Shown one piece after another: positions 19,008 through 28,533 of a stretch of DNA of 64,000 nt. The notes below the pieces were generated by a model. That model made no database searches. It had not been told where the DNA came from and saw nothing but the letters and a program-made list of their open reading frames with translations. The DNA comes from Sediminibacillus dalangtanensis (lineage in GTDB: Bacteria > Bacillota > Bacilli > Bacillales > Amphibacillaceae), in contig NZ_CP046956.1 in NCBI RefSeq assembly GCF_017792025.1, forward strand, positions 3,534,001 through 3,598,000, in the 5' to 3' direction. Both the position numbers and the translations under genes were made by a program. Within the stretch, counting starts at the first letter, position 1. Each line of letters starts with the position of its first letter.

Positions 19008-20678
19008 TTACATCCGTTCAGGAGCTCTTACTCCGATCAAGGCAAGACCGTTGGCGATGGTGACGCGGACCGCTTCCATCAACGCCAGTCGGGCCTTGGT
19101 CCGTTCTGGCTGATCCGTGTCCAATACCTTCTCCGCATTGTAGAAGCTGTGCAACGTAGAAGCCAAATCGAAAATATACTGCGTCACGCGGTGCGGCGTG
19201 CGTTTCACTGCGGCTTCTTCGATAGCAGAAGTGAATTCGCCCAGCCGCTTCAGCAGTTCTTCTTCTTTTTCGGTCGCGAGCAAGGTTCCATCGATATCTT
19301 TGCTGACTGTAAAGCCCTTTTCTTCTGCCTGCTTGAGCATCGTGCAAATCCTTGCATGGGCGTACTGCACGTAGAATACCGGGTTTTCATTGGATTGCGA
19401 GCGAGCCAAATCCATGTCAAAGTCCAAGTGCGAATCACTTGAGCGCATCACGAAGAAATACCGCATCGCATCAATGCCGACTTCTTCCATTAATTCTCTT
19501 AATGTAACGGCTTTTCCCGTACGTTTACTCATCTTGACCCGCTCCCCGTTTTGGAACAGGTTGACCATCTGGATAATTTCCACTTCCAGTTTATCCTTTT
19601 CATAGCCAAGCGCCTGGATTGCCGCTCTCATCCGAGGAATGTAGCCGTGATGATCGGCACCCCAGATGTTGATCAATGTATCGAATCCGCGGTCCAATTT
19701 ATTTTTATGGTAAGCGATATCCGGAGTTAAATACGTATAGCTGCCATCCTGTTTGATCAGGACGCGATCCTTGTCATCTCCGAAATCAGTCGTCCGGAAC
19801 CAAGTCGCTCCATCCTGCTCGTATATATGACCTTTATCCTTCAACGTTTCCAACGCTTGATCGATTTGTTCATCCTGATAGAGAGACGTTTCCGAAAACC
19901 AATTATCAAATGGAACACGGAATTGAGACAAGTCACCTTCCAACTTTTTCAACTCATATTGAAGACCGTATTCCCGGAAATAGTGGAGACGCTCCTCTGC
20001 TGGTGAATGACTCCATTTGTCGCCATGTTCCTCTGCGAGCTGTTTGCCCAGTTCGATGATATCTTTGCCGTGATAGCCATCCTCCGGCATCTCCCACTCT
20101 TTACCAAGCGCCTGCATGTAACGCGCTTCAACGGAGACCGCCAAATTATTGATTTGGTTTCCGGCATCGTTGATATAATATTCTCGTGCTACTTGATAAC
20201 CGGCCTTTTCCAGGACATTGGCCAGTGAATCACCAACCGCAGCACCACGAGCATGCCCTAAATGAAGATCCCCTGTCGGGTTGGCCGAAACAAACTCAAT
20301 CTGGACTTTCTGACCTTTGCCTATCTGTGAACTCCCATACGCTTCTCCCGCCTTCAAAATTGAAGGGACTAATTCTGTTAAGTATTGGTTGTCCATAAAG
20401 AAGTTGATGAACCCCGGACCGGCTATGTCCATTTGTTTGATGGAAGCTTTCGTGCGATCGAACTGTTCCACAATTTTCTCGGCAATCTGTCGCGGCGGCA
20501 TTTTGGCAATTTTAGCCAGCTGCATGGCAATATTGGTAGCATAGTCGCCATGGTTTTTGTCCTTCGGCTGCTCCAGTACTACGACCGGCAGTTCATCCTG
20601 CTTAGCCAGACCTGCATCTACCACAGTGCGGCCGATTTCTTCTTTTAGTTTTTCTTCTGTTTGCTGCATGATATTCAT
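19008..20678 (-). CDS. argS: Arginyl-tRNA synthetase
   Basis: 556-residue class I aminoacyl-tRNA synthetase charging tRNA-Arg. An N-terminal Add-1 domain (about residues 1-110) contacts the tRNA D-loop. The catalytic domain has the HIGH motif as HLGHARG (139-145) and the KMSKS motif as [10 protein letters not shown], and a C-terminal helical anticodon-binding domain follows. The ATG has AGGAGGAGG seven bases upstream; a second in-frame Met follows three codons later. ywiB lies upstream on the same strand, as in B. subtilis, 184 bp away with no T-box leader seen. A family-2 repeat begins right at the stop codon. Confidence 0.98.
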   Translation of the reverse strand: MNIMQQTEEKLKEEIGRTVVDAGLAKQDELPVVVLEQPKDKNHGDYATNIAMQLAKIAKMPPRQIAEKIVEQFDRTKASIKQMDIAGPGFINFFMDNQYLTELVPSILKAGEAYGSSQIGKGQKVQIEFVSANPTGDLHLGHARGAAVGDSLANVLEKAGYQVAREYYINDAGNQINNLAVSVEARYMQALGKEWEMPEDGYHGKDIIELGKQLAEEHGDKWSHSPAEERLHYFREYGLQYELKKLEGDLSQFRVPFDNWFSETSLYQDEQIDQALETLKDKGHIYEQDGATWFRTTDFGDDKDRVLIKQDGSYTYLTPDIAYHKNKLDRGFDTLINIWGADHHGYIPRMRAAIQALGYEKDKLEVEIIQMVNLFQNGERVKMSKRTGKAVTLRELMEEVGIDAMRYFFVMRSSDSHLDFDMDLARSQSNENPVFYVQYAHARICTMLKQAEEKGFTVSKDIDGTLLATEKEEELLKRLGEFTSAIEEAAVKRTPHRVTQYIFDLASTLHSFYNAEKVLDTDQPERTKARLALMEAVRVTIANGLALIGVRAPERM

Positions 20679-20862
20679 CGAGACGCCTCCTCCTAGTTGG
20701 ATTAAGACAGGCAGTCCGCTCTCGAAGCAGCCAAGCCTGTATCTATCCTTCGCAATATATATGTTTCCAAAGATTCCGGTCCATTGGACAGTTCCTGGAT
20801 GTTTAACTGTTACGATTCCTCATTTACGGTATTTCTTCCATAACAACGACATTCACAATGGT

Positions 20863-21297
20863 TCAACGCGCCTGGTGAAAGCCCAAGGTCAAACGGTGCC
20901 TTCGCTTCCCTTCCCCATTCATCTTGGTTGTATAACTGATAAACAATTCACCATGCTTTTCCTCTTGCAGCGCTTTAAAAATTATTTGGTCTGTGTGTGT
21001 TTCCATGTGCATCGTACCAAATTCATGCCGATAAACATTTTCGGTCTTTTGTTTTTTTCGGAAAACTTGGTGCATATGCACAGCGCCTGTCCGTTTCACA
21101 CTGACCTTTTCCGGCTGTATGGTAATCAAGGCTTGGATATCCTCCCCCTGCTCTTGGTGCTCGGTAAAGGTCAGGACAGCGGTATCCCCTTTTCGTATAT
21201 AACTGCCCGTTTCTTCCACAACGGTGACATCTTTTTGACCTAAGTCAAAAATTTCGGTCGTTAACTTTATGTCTACGGCTGTTTTGTCTGCTGTCAA
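20863..21297 (-). CDS. ywiB: DUF1934 family protein YwiB
   Basis: About 144 residues of the DUF1934 family, a small lipocalin-like beta-barrel of unknown function. Recognised by KVSVKRTGAVHMHQVFR, GTMHMETHTDQI and GELFISYTTKMN, which align with B. subtilis YwiB, and by its place directly upstream of argS. I choose the TTG at 21297 because AAGGGGTG is well placed before it; a TTG six codons upstream overlaps that ribosome binding site. A consensus promoter precedes the gene by about 50 bp and probably serves argS too. Confidence 0.88.
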   Translation of the reverse strand: MTADKTAVDIKLTTEIFDLGQKDVTVVEETGSYIRKGDTAVLTFTEHQEQGEDIQALITIQPEKVSVKRTGAVHMHQVFRKKQKTENVYRHEFGTMHMETHTDQIIFKALQEEKHGELFISYTTKMNGEGKRRHRLTLGFHQAR

Positions 21298-21348
21298 CTT
21301 TCCACACCCCTTCAAGCGGGTTTTTCGATAGACATTCCTAAATAACTA

Positions 21349-21377
21349 ATTATAAGAATGAATGTGAAAAAACTCAA
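21349..21377 (-). promoter_or_regulatory. Sigma-A promoter of ywiB-argS
   Basis: -35 TTGAGT (21372-21377), 17-bp spacer and a perfect -10 TATAAT (21349-21354) on the minus strand. Confidence 0.78.
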
Positions 21378-21542
21378 GTCCCATTGTATGTCAATTGTTA
21401 AGCAATCCCAAATCAACCAGTCCATCCGCAATGTAAAGGGAAGACGATCGCTTACATAGATAAAGAAAGTCAGCCGACTGGCGTGTTTAAAAAAATGGGC
21501 GAAAATTCAAGCAAGGACATAGTATCAAGCCAGGATAACGCA

Positions 21543-21568
21543 GAAAAAAACGCTGCTCAAGGCAGCGT
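21543..21568 (-). terminator. Rho-independent terminator of the AimR-like gene
   Basis: 7-bp stem ACGCTGC / GCAGCGT with a 5-nt loop and a run of seven T on the minus strand, starting at the stop codon. A terminator this close leaves no room for a co-transcribed peptide gene directly downstream. Confidence 0.85.
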
Positions 21569-22638
21569 CAATGTACAGCGTTCAATTTATTCATTTCCAA
21601 TAACGGCAGCCTGGCAAAGAAGTGATCACTCCGCTCGCTTATAAAGCGGCGGTAAGAAATTTCCAACATTTCAACATCACGGGTAGCTTTTCCTAAGTAG
21701 TATTGCTGAAAAGGGGTCAAACTATCGAAGCTGTTCAAGATGCTGATACAAGTCGGGATGTCTCCGCGAGCCAGAGCGAGATGAGCCGCTTCAGACTCAA
21801 TCGGCGTCGAAATGCCCGCTGTTCTGCCATGAAAGGCTGCAATAAAAGGAATGGTATAATTGTTGATCCCCTGTATAGCGGTTAAGTCTTCGGTCATATT
21901 GGCCAGTCGCTTAGCTTCGAGGGCGTGTTCCATTGCCTGGTGATAGCTGTCGAACAAATAGCCCAGCGCCATCGTGTTGTGGATATCAATTTTTTTGCGC
22001 GGACAGTGGGTATTCTGCAAAATTCGAAAACCGTGTTTTCTGGCAATAATCATTTCATTGCGTTTCCAATGGAAAGTCAGCAGCATTTCATCCATCCTCA
22101 CCGAAAACAATTCGCGAAGCATCGGATCCCCGATTTTGTGGATGTTTTCCAGCAACCCGTCCAAATAGCCACTCAGTCTTCCAAATTCTTTCCGTTCGAA
22201 ATGGGCATATACCCGCAAAAACATATGAAGGGATTCCATTTCGACACTGTCAGCTTCAAGCTTGTTCAACAAGCTCAGATATTCATCCGTTTTTAGCTTT
22301 CTTTTTCTGCGAAGATGGATAATCTTGTACAACTGTCCCCATTGACGATTCACTGGATTCCCGGATTCCAGATTTTTTTCGATGAGCTGCTCGAGATCAT
22401 CCAAAAAACCATAAGCGTAAAGGAATTCCATGCCAACTCGCTGATTGGTATCTGCCTTTGCCTTCAGGCAATAGCTGCGGGTTACGTCGATCGCTGTGTT
22501 TACATTCTCAGAAGCAGAAAATGATTGAAAAACATGAAAAAGGGGAAGCTCCCCTTCCTGTAAAAAAAACTGATTCCTTGTCAAGCTTTCGGTCTCACTG
22601 TCAACAGGCTTCATCTTTTTTTCTTCAATGTTTTTCAT
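21568..22638 (-). CDS. AimR-like TPR peptide receptor lacking a clear HTH
   Basis: A 356-residue all-helical protein resembling the AimR lysis-lysogeny (arbitrium) pheromone receptors. Alignable stretches include the degenerate TPR segments around LEQLIEKNLESGNPVNRQWGQ, YKIIHLRRKRKLKTDEYLSL, EMESLHMFLRVYAHFE, and the C-terminal FARLPLLEMNKL, against AimR's IRLPLLELQKM. Known AimR proteins (about 380 residues) start with a DNA-binding HTH. Here the first 25 residues are short and charged, and no convincing HTH is visible. No phage gene and no AimP-like secreted peptide gene adjoins it. It has its own promoter, ribosome binding site (GGAAAGGGG) and terminator, so it is probably expressed. Function unknown. 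Confidence 0.72.
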   Translation of the reverse strand: MKNIEEKKMKPVDSETESLTRNQFFLQEGELPLFHVFQSFSASENVNTAIDVTRSYCLKAKADTNQRVGMEFLYAYGFLDDLEQLIEKNLESGNPVNRQWGQLYKIIHLRRKRKLKTDEYLSLLNKLEADSVEMESLHMFLRVYAHFERKEFGRLSGYLDGLLENIHKIGDPMLRELFSVRMDEMLLTFHWKRNEMIIARKHGFRILQNTHCPRKKIDIHNTMALGYLFDSYHQAMEHALEAKRLANMTEDLTAIQGINNYTIPFIAAFHGRTAGISTPIESEAAHLALARGDIPTCISILNSFDSLTPFQQYYLGKATRDVEMLEISYRRFISERSDHFFARLPLLEMNKLNAVH

Positions 22639-22688
22639 GGCTACCCCTTTCCATCCCTTATTCTACAAATAGCGACAATTTATTTTCT

Positions 22689-22719
22689 ATTATACCATAT
22701 TTTCAAACTATTTTGTCAT
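22689..22719 (-). promoter_or_regulatory. Promoter of the AimR-like gene
   Basis: -35 ATGACA (22714-22719), 19-bp spacer, or TGACAA with 18 bp, and a perfect -10 TATAAT (22689-22694), about 45 bp before the ATG. Confidence 0.6.
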
Positions 22720-22777
22720 ATTTATCCTCTAATTTCCAAAAATTGCAGAACACTGTCGAAAAACAGCCCAACAGAGA

Positions 22778-23653
22778 TTACTTTTGTACCCATCCAAGCA
22801 ATATTTCCCTTACAAACTTACTGGCAGCAATCACCGTCTGTTCGGTCGGATCATATACCGGAGCAACTTCCACCAGGTCCGCACCTATCACTTCGAGGTC
22901 CGCATCGGCGATCAATTGAATGGCCTCCAGCAATTCCTTGGAGGAAATTCCGCCGGCTTCAGCAGTCCCGGTCCCAGGTGCATACGCCGGATCGAGCACG
23001 TCGATGTCTATCGTTACATAGACCTTTCTTCCGACAAGCTCAGGCAATACCCGTTTCAACGGCTCCACGACCGAAAACTTCGCCATATGCATCCCGCTTG
23101 TTTCTGCATATTGGAACTCTTCACGCATGCCGGAGCGAATACCAAAGGAGTAAACATTTTCCGGTCCGATCAATTCACACGTCTTTCTGATCGGTGTCGA
23201 ATGGGACAGCGACTCTCCTTCGTACTCCTCGCGTAAATCGGCATGGGCGTCGATGTGAAGTACCGCTATGTCGGGATGCTTTTCATAGACGGCCTGAATA
23301 ATCGGCCAAGAGACCAGGTGCTCTCCACCCAGTCCTAATGGGAATTTCTGTTTTTCCAACAGCTTTTTGGCATAGTCATAGATCATGTCAAGGCTGCGTT
23401 GAGGATTTCCGAATGGCAGCGGAATATCTCCAGCATCAAAAAAATTCACTTCTTCCAGGTGCTTGTCCATATATGGACTATATTCTTCCAGACCAAGCGA
23501 TGCTTCTCTTATACGGTTAGGTCCAAACCGTGAACCCGGACGGAAGCTGACCGTCCAATCCATCGGCATCCCATAAATGATTGCCTCTGCTTCTTCCGCA
23601 TCCTGCCGTGACATAATAAAAACCTTTCCTGAATATGCTTCATCAAATCGCAT
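22778..23653 (-). CDS. speB: Agmatinase
   Basis: 291-residue ureohydrolase that hydrolyses agmatine to putrescine and urea. The dinuclear manganese site is visible as GGEHLVSW, DAHADLREEY and DIDVLDPAYAPGTGTAEAGG. The start ATG is preceded by GGGGGAGATAGG. It lies 13 bp downstream of speE on the same strand, the standard Bacillus speE-speB polyamine operon (putrescine made by SpeB, spermidine by SpeE). No terminator is obvious before the AimR-like gene's promoter region. Confidence 0.97.
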   Translation of the reverse strand: MRFDEAYSGKVFIMSRQDAEEAEAIIYGMPMDWTVSFRPGSRFGPNRIREASLGLEEYSPYMDKHLEEVNFFDAGDIPLPFGNPQRSLDMIYDYAKKLLEKQKFPLGLGGEHLVSWPIIQAVYEKHPDIAVLHIDAHADLREEYEGESLSHSTPIRKTCELIGPENVYSFGIRSGMREEFQYAETSGMHMAKFSVVEPLKRVLPELVGRKVYVTIDIDVLDPAYAPGTGTAEAGGISSKELLEAIQLIADADLEVIGADLVEVAPVYDPTEQTVIAASKFVREILLGWVQK

Positions 23654-23666
23654 CCTATCTCCCCCT

Positions 23667-24494
23667 TTATTCCGTCAAATCCTTCACAAACTTCGGCAAT
23701 GCAAACGATGCATAATGAAGTTCCTTGGTATAGTATTTCGTCTCGATTTCCTTAAAGCGCTCTTCTTTTACTTTTAACGGATCATGGATTTTACTGCCGA
23801 TCATGAATGTCCACAAACCGCTCGGATACGTCGGGATGTTTGCTGTATAAAGACGAGTGACAGGAAAGATCTCTTGTACATCGCGATATACCTGTTTGAT
23901 CAAATCTGCTTTGAACCACGGGTTGTCCGTCTGGGCGACAAAAATGCCGTCGTCCTTCAGCGCTTTGGCGATTCCATCATAAAAGCCTCTCGTAAATAAG
24001 TTAACTGCCGGTCCTACCGGTTCTGTAGAATCGACCATAATCACATCGTATGCCCGCTCACTTTCGGCTATATGCATAAAACCATCCGCAACCTTGACTT
24101 CCACTCGCAGATCTTCTAAATCCCCGGCAATTTCAGGTAAATACTGTTTGGAGTATTCAATCACTTTTCCATCTATCTCCACAAGTGTCGCAGATTCTAC
24201 CTGTTCATGCTTCAGTACTTCACGGATCACTCCGCCATCTCCTCCTCCGACGACCAAAACATGCTTTGGATTCGGATGAGTGAATAATGGGACGTGAGCA
24301 ACCATTTCATGATAGACAAACTCATCTTTTTGCGTGGTCATCACCATGCCGTCCAGCACTAGCATATTTCCCCATTCTTCCGTTTCCAATATATCAAGCT
24401 TTTGAAAATCCGTTTGTTCAGAATGGAGGGTGCGCTTGATTTTTGCTGTAATCCCAAAATCTTTAGTTTGTTTTTCTGTGTACCATAATTCCAT
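23667..24494 (-). CDS. speE: Spermidine synthase
   Basis: 275-residue aminopropyltransferase making spermidine from putrescine and decarboxylated S-adenosylmethionine. It has the SAM-type glycine motif [14 protein letters not shown], the active-site segment [14 protein letters not shown] and LWYTEKQT near the N-terminus. I choose the second of two in-frame ATGs (24494), which places AAGGAG seven bases upstream; the first would be only one base from it. No S-adenosylmethionine decarboxylase gene is in the window. Confidence 0.97.
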   Translation of the reverse strand: MELWYTEKQTKDFGITAKIKRTLHSEQTDFQKLDILETEEWGNMLVLDGMVMTTQKDEFVYHEMVAHVPLFTHPNPKHVLVVGGGDGGVIREVLKHEQVESATLVEIDGKVIEYSKQYLPEIAGDLEDLRVEVKVADGFMHIAESERAYDVIMVDSTEPVGPAVNLFTRGFYDGIAKALKDDGIFVAQTDNPWFKADLIKQVYRDVQEIFPVTRLYTANIPTYPSGLWTFMIGSKIHDPLKVKEERFKEIETKYYTKELHYASFALPKFVKDLTE

Positions 24495-24935
24495 GCTCAT
24501 TCTCCTTTTCTTCTTGAAAAAATCTTAAGTCCGCACTTTCCCACTTTGCCAAGGGCTCATGAGTCTTCTTGGACTTCTTTGCCCATCTGCCCTGTTTTTC
24601 GTTTCGTTGGCAAACTTGGAAGAAGGACAAGCTGCCTTATCCTCCTAATTCTTTTATCATTCACCGACACTACTAGTGTTATTTACCTGATCGGTCTGCT
24701 TGAAACGCAAGATCATCTTTCACGTTGCGACATATCGCGTGTAACATTTTATGTAAATCCGGTTCCTCTTGAAATCAAAACAAAAGGCAACAATATTAAA
24801 AATCTTATACTTAAGCATAAATAAAAATCAACTGTTATGCCACGTTTATTTTTCCGCTTTCCTACCTATACTGATAAAGTTAACGCTTTACATCTATTTA
24901 CCTTCTCCTATATTCATGAAAATCAGGTGGACGCC
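24495..24935. other. Divergent intergenic region speE / pbpG, with a possible small leader ORF
   Basis: About 440 bp between divergent genes. On the minus strand a 55-codon frame (24630 to 24463) starts at TTG behind a perfect AGGAGG (spacing 10), is rich in Lys/Glu/Gln, and overlaps the speE start in another frame. It could be a leader peptide or chance. A weak promoter-like TTGATT-N17-TACATA lies further upstream. No recognisable sporulation sigma-F or sigma-G promoter was found for pbpG. Confidence 0.35.
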
Positions 24936-27020
24936 ATGATTTCTTTTATAAAAAAACAACTTAAAAAAATTGAAAACAAATCGCTGCGCCGGGTGATCCT
25001 TTCGGTTCTGCTGGCAGGATCGGCCGTTGTACTGGCTGTTGTGGCCATTTATTCCACGGCGCTGGTGCTCGGCCCGCCTCCTCTGAGCAAGGGAGGGAAT
25101 ACCATCTATTACAGTGATGAGGAAAAAGTCATCGGTGAAGAACATGGTCCGGAGAGCAGGTATTGGGTCAGTCTGGATGAAATGTCCCCCATGCTGATAA
25201 AAGCTGCATTAACTACAGAAGATAAACGGTTTTACTCCCACCACGGTCTGGATGTAAAACGCATCCTTTCAGCAGCCTGGAATGATTTACAGGCATTATC
25301 CAAGGTACAGGGAGCAAGCACCATTACACAGCAGTTGGCAAGAAATTTGTACTTATCCCATGAAAAAACCTGGGCTCGAAAGCTGAAGGAAGCCTTTTAT
25401 GCGATTCGTCTGGAAATGTTCTATGATAAAAAAGAAATCCTCGAAGGCTACCTCAATACGATTTATTACGGCCATGGCGCATATGGTGTAGAAGCAGCCA
25501 GCAGGTATTTCTTTGACAAATCCGCCAAGCAGCTTGATTTAGCCGAAGCAGCATTGCTGACAGGAATCCCGAAAGGACCTTCCTATTACTCGCCATATCG
25601 ACACTTGGACAATGCGAAGAATCGGCAGGAGCAAATCTTGGGTTCATTGGAACAGTCCGGTCTTATATCGGAGGACGAGCAGTACCTTGCAGCCAGGCAA
25701 ACAATCCAATTGACTGAACACGCTGACGAAGCAGAGAACAAAACGGCACCTTATTTCCTCGATACAGTACTGGCGGAACTGCAGGACATACTGGACATGG
25801 ACGCAGAGGCCATCCGTTCCGGCGGATACCAAGTATATACCACGCTCAACCTTGAACAACAGCAGCAAATGGAGGAAGCCGTCAACAAGTCAATCAGCGA
25901 TTCCTCTGAGCTTCAGGTCGGGGCTGTAGCCCAGAACCCGAAAAACGGTGCTGTCAAGGCAATGGTGGGAGGCAGGAACTATGCCGACAGCCAGTACAAT
26001 CGTGTCACCCAGGCTAAGCGAATGCCAGGTTCCTCTTTTAAACCGTTTTTGTATTATGCAGCCTTGGAAAATGGTTATACTCCCGTAACCTCCCTGCTCA
26101 GTAAACCGACTAGTTTTGAACTGGAAGACGGAACGGTCTACCAGCCAAGTAATTACAACGGTTACTATGCCAATGAACCGATTACGTTGGCTCAGGCGTT
26201 AGCGTTATCGGATAACGTTTATGCAGTAAAAACGAACCTTTTCTTGGGCCCGAAGGAACTAGTAGAAACAGCCAAAAAATTCGGGATTGAAGAGGATTTT
26301 GAGGCAGTACCATCATTAGCGCTGGGAACAGGAGCGGTCACCGTCAATGAAATGGCTGCCGCATACGGCATGCTTGCCAATGGAGGCAAGTCAGTAGAAC
26401 CTTTCACTATCAAAAAAGTGACCGATTCACACGGCAAAGTCCTATATGCACGGGAAAAACAGGATTCCTCTCCTGTATTGGATCCGGTAAGCACGTTTAT
26501 CCTGACCGATTTGATGACCGGCATGTTCGATGAATCGCTTAACGGATATATGCGGGTAACCGGTGCATCGATTGCCGACGGATTAACCCGCTCCTATTCC
26601 GGCAAGTCAGGGACAACCAAGACAGATAACTGGATGGTGGGATTTAGCCCCGACCTTGTTACAAGTGTATGGACTGGCTTCGATGAAAACAAACCAGTGG
26701 AAAATACCAATGATTTGCAAGCAGCTAAATCCATCTGGGCGGGATTCATGGAAAAGGCCCATGCCGACCTGCCGTTTCATGCTTTCCCGGTACCGGACGG
26801 GGTGGTTGGGGCTTATGTTGATCCTGTTTCTGGCGAATTGGCCACTCCTTATTGTGACCAACACCGGTTAATGTATTTTGCCAAAGGGACAGAGCCGACC
26901 AGTTACTGTTCGCTTCATCATGATGAAACAAATGAGAATCAGGAGCAATTGCCGGAAGAAGAGGACGGGGAACAGGACAGCGGCTGGAAGCGTTGGTTTA
27001 AATGGCTGTCCAGAAGCTAA
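24936..27020 (+). CDS. pbpG: Class A penicillin-binding protein (PbpG/PBP2d type)
   Basis: 694-residue bifunctional peptidoglycan synthase. A short cytoplasmic tail and one membrane anchor (about residues 18-45) lead to the GT51 glycosyltransferase domain with TTEDKRFYSHHG and GASTITQQLARN. The transpeptidase domain has SSFK (SxxK), SDN and KSGTT. Near the C-terminus, Cys residues in TPYCDQ and SYCSLH may pair, before an acidic tail. Placement next to speE and ywhD matches B. subtilis pbpG, a spore-peptidoglycan enzyme. I start at the ATG before ISFIKK, with AGGTGG upstream, dropping a 33-codon extension. Confidence 0.93.
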   Translation: MISFIKKQLKKIENKSLRRVILSVLLAGSAVVLAVVAIYSTALVLGPPPLSKGGNTIYYSDEEKVIGEEHGPESRYWVSLDEMSPMLIKAALTTEDKRFYSHHGLDVKRILSAAWNDLQALSKVQGASTITQQLARNLYLSHEKTWARKLKEAFYAIRLEMFYDKKEILEGYLNTIYYGHGAYGVEAASRYFFDKSAKQLDLAEAALLTGIPKGPSYYSPYRHLDNAKNRQEQILGSLEQSGLISEDEQYLAARQTIQLTEHADEAENKTAPYFLDTVLAELQDILDMDAEAIRSGGYQVYTTLNLEQQQQMEEAVNKSISDSSELQVGAVAQNPKNGAVKAMVGGRNYADSQYNRVTQAKRMPGSSFKPFLYYAALENGYTPVTSLLSKPTSFELEDGTVYQPSNYNGYYANEPITLAQALALSDNVYAVKTNLFLGPKELVETAKKFGIEEDFEAVPSLALGTGAVTVNEMAAAYGMLANGGKSVEPFTIKKVTDSHGKVLYAREKQDSSPVLDPVSTFILTDLMTGMFDESLNGYMRVTGASIADGLTRSYSGKSGTTKTDNWMVGFSPDLVTSVWTGFDENKPVENTNDLQAAKSIWAGFMEKAHADLPFHAFPVPDGVVGAYVDPVSGELATPYCDQHRLMYFAKGTEPTSYCSLHHDETNENQEQLPEEEDGEQDSGWKRWFKWLSRS

Positions 27021-27228
27021 ACTACGCTCTTCCGGGCCTTAACAAGATTGGGTAATTTAACGAGACCCTTCGCTTTCCGTGTACCCATTCTCAGTCTCTT
27101 CAGTAGTAAAGGCATTTCTCCTATAATTTCGAACCATACTGGGGTTCTTTGTATATTTACTAACTCTCTATCGTTTCAGACAAAACAAAAGGTTATGACA
27201 CTTTACTTTGAAATGGATAGCAGTTATC

Positions 27229-27335
27229 AGCGAAAGAAATACACGGAGACTCCAGCGGGAGGAAAGGGATCCAGAGCGGAGCTCGAGGAGGCTCACCAGC
27301 CGCCCGCGGAAAGCGTAGTGTATTCCCGTAGCGAG
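27229..27335. repeat. Family-1 foldback repeat, copy E
   Basis: AAATACACGGAGACTCCAGC at the left and CGCGGAAAGCGTAGTGTATT at the right, with CTCGAGGAGGCTCACC inside. A degenerate fragment in the opposite sense (CGCTTTCCGTGTACC, about 27068-27085) lies 150 bp to the left, so this may be a decayed opposed pair. Confidence 0.75.
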
Positions 27336-27405
27336 AACCACTCATTTCTTCATCACGAAGGAAAATACTTTACTTGGTGTAGAGTGAGGGTTTTAATTAG
27401 CATAA

Positions 27406-27438
27406 GAAAAAGGCCGGAACGGATTCCGGCCTTTTTCT
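27406..27438. terminator. Bidirectional terminator between pbpG and ywhD
   Basis: 13-bp arms AAAAAGGCCGGAA / TTCCGGCCTTTTT around a short loop. Symmetric, so it can end convergent transcripts of pbpG and ywhD. Confidence 0.88.
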
Positions 27439-27563
27439 TTGTCCTAGTACACAGTTTTACCATGTGATACATATTTTACAAACTTATTCGCAAAACCTCA
27501 AGATATTCAATCATTATTCACAATTCGGTCACAAAGTGTTCACGATTTCTTTTGGCACAACCA

Positions 27564-28082
27564 TTACTCAGGAAGGGCCTGTTTCAACTCATCAGCGGAG
27601 TTTTCCCACATTTCTTTGTTGAAATCACGAAGAAAATCGCCCAGCAGTTTTTTCGAGTGCTCATCCATATGGTCGACAATCACTTGGCCTTTCATGGATT
27701 TATCCATATGGTTCACATGTTCCGGCATTGATTTATAGGCACGCTTGATTGATCGGTCCACACGTATTTCGCTACCTGCCACTCCATGGTAATAAGAACC
27801 GGAGTCTTTTTTTTCGACGGTTACCCAGACAATCCAATACAGCTTGCCATTCGGAACCGCCTCTTTATCCGGCAAAAATTTAACCCGCCGCTCAACTTCA
27901 CTGCGGGCGTGCATGGCTCCCATATCGACAAACGCTCGGTCTTCAGCTGGATCGATGATCACCGGCGAAATGTTTTCTAAACTGATCGAGCCAACACCAT
28001 ACCCACCATGACCGTCGGTGGAATCATCTTTCATGATGGTGAATTGATTCTTTTTCTTTTGGGAAGGTTGCTCTTCACTCAT
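27564..28082 (-). CDS. ywhD: YwhD family protein
   Basis: 172 residues matching the YwhD family, which is confined largely to Bacillales and has no known function. Recognisable blocks are YGVGSISLENISPVIIDP, FVDMGAMHARS, KLYWIVWVTV and VDRSIKRAYKSMPEHVNHMD. Soluble, no signal peptide or membrane segment. ATG with AGAAGGAGGAG upstream. Conserved order with pbpG and the tautomerase gene supports the identification. Confidence 0.92.
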   Translation of the reverse strand: MSEEQPSQKKKNQFTIMKDDSTDGHGGYGVGSISLENISPVIIDPAEDRAFVDMGAMHARSEVERRVKFLPDKEAVPNGKLYWIVWVTVEKKDSGSYYHGVAGSEIRVDRSIKRAYKSMPEHVNHMDKSMKGQVIVDHMDEHSKKLLGDFLRDFNKEMWENSADELKQALPE

Positions 28083-28268
28083 TTTTAGCTCCTCCTTCTA
28101 TTTCATCTGCTCCAGATTCGCAGCCTGTTTCTTTCTATGATATGCTGTTTTCATTGTAGCATAGGGAAAAATCCAATTTCATCTTTGGAGTATTTACAGA
28201 CAGCAGGTATTTTCCCTTGTTAACGCGAATTAATTAACTTGATTTTTTTACAGAGGAGGTACAGAACC

Positions 28269-28454
28269 ATGCCATATGTAACAGTAAAAATGCTGGAAGG
28301 CAGAAACGATGAACAGAAGAAAGCACTCGTGGAAAAAGTGACAGAAGCCGTCGTTGAAACTACCGGCGCTTCCAAAGACAAAGTCGCCGTCTTTATTGAA
28401 GAAATGAGCAAAAGCGATTATGCCGTTGGCGGAAAACGACTGAGTGACGAATAG
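28269..28454 (+). CDS. 4-oxalocrotonate tautomerase family enzyme
   Basis: 61-residue 4-OT (2-hydroxymuconate tautomerase) with the catalytic Pro directly after the start Met (MPYVTVKMLEGR) and the conserved Arg at residue 12, forming a small hexameric keto-enol tautomerase. It corresponds to B. subtilis YwhB by position and length. The start is fixed by the need for Pro1 and by GAGGAGGT upstream. No aromatic meta-cleavage genes are nearby, so the physiological substrate is unknown. Confidence 0.93.
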   Translation: MPYVTVKMLEGRNDEQKKALVEKVTEAVVETTGASKDKVAVFIEEMSKSDYAVGGKRLSDE

Positions 28455-28495
28455 TCCTGATTATGAAGGAAAATTAATGCCAATAATAACAGCCC

Positions 28496-28533
28496 GCGGA
28501 ACTCCGAAAAGGAATTCCGCTGGTTTGTTTTTT
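28496..28533. terminator. Terminator after the tautomerase gene
   Basis: Stem GCGGAACTCC / GGAATTCCGC with an AAAA-type loop and a T-rich tail on the plus strand. It directly abuts the stop codon of the convergent permease gene. Confidence 0.8.

Noticed and set aside
20679..20862. Search for a T-box leader upstream of argS.
   Set aside because: The gap is only 184 bp and no T-box consensus or terminator/antiterminator pair was visible.
21298..21567. Search for an AimP-like peptide gene downstream of the AimR-like gene.
   Set aside because: Only a 16-codon frame without signal peptide was found, and a terminator sits at the receptor's stop codon.
24880..24900. cre-like AAAGCGTTAAC upstream of pbpG.
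   Set aside because: The spacing of the CG core relative to the TG and CA ends does not fit the cre consensus; spore penicillin-binding protein genes are not expected to be CcpA targets.
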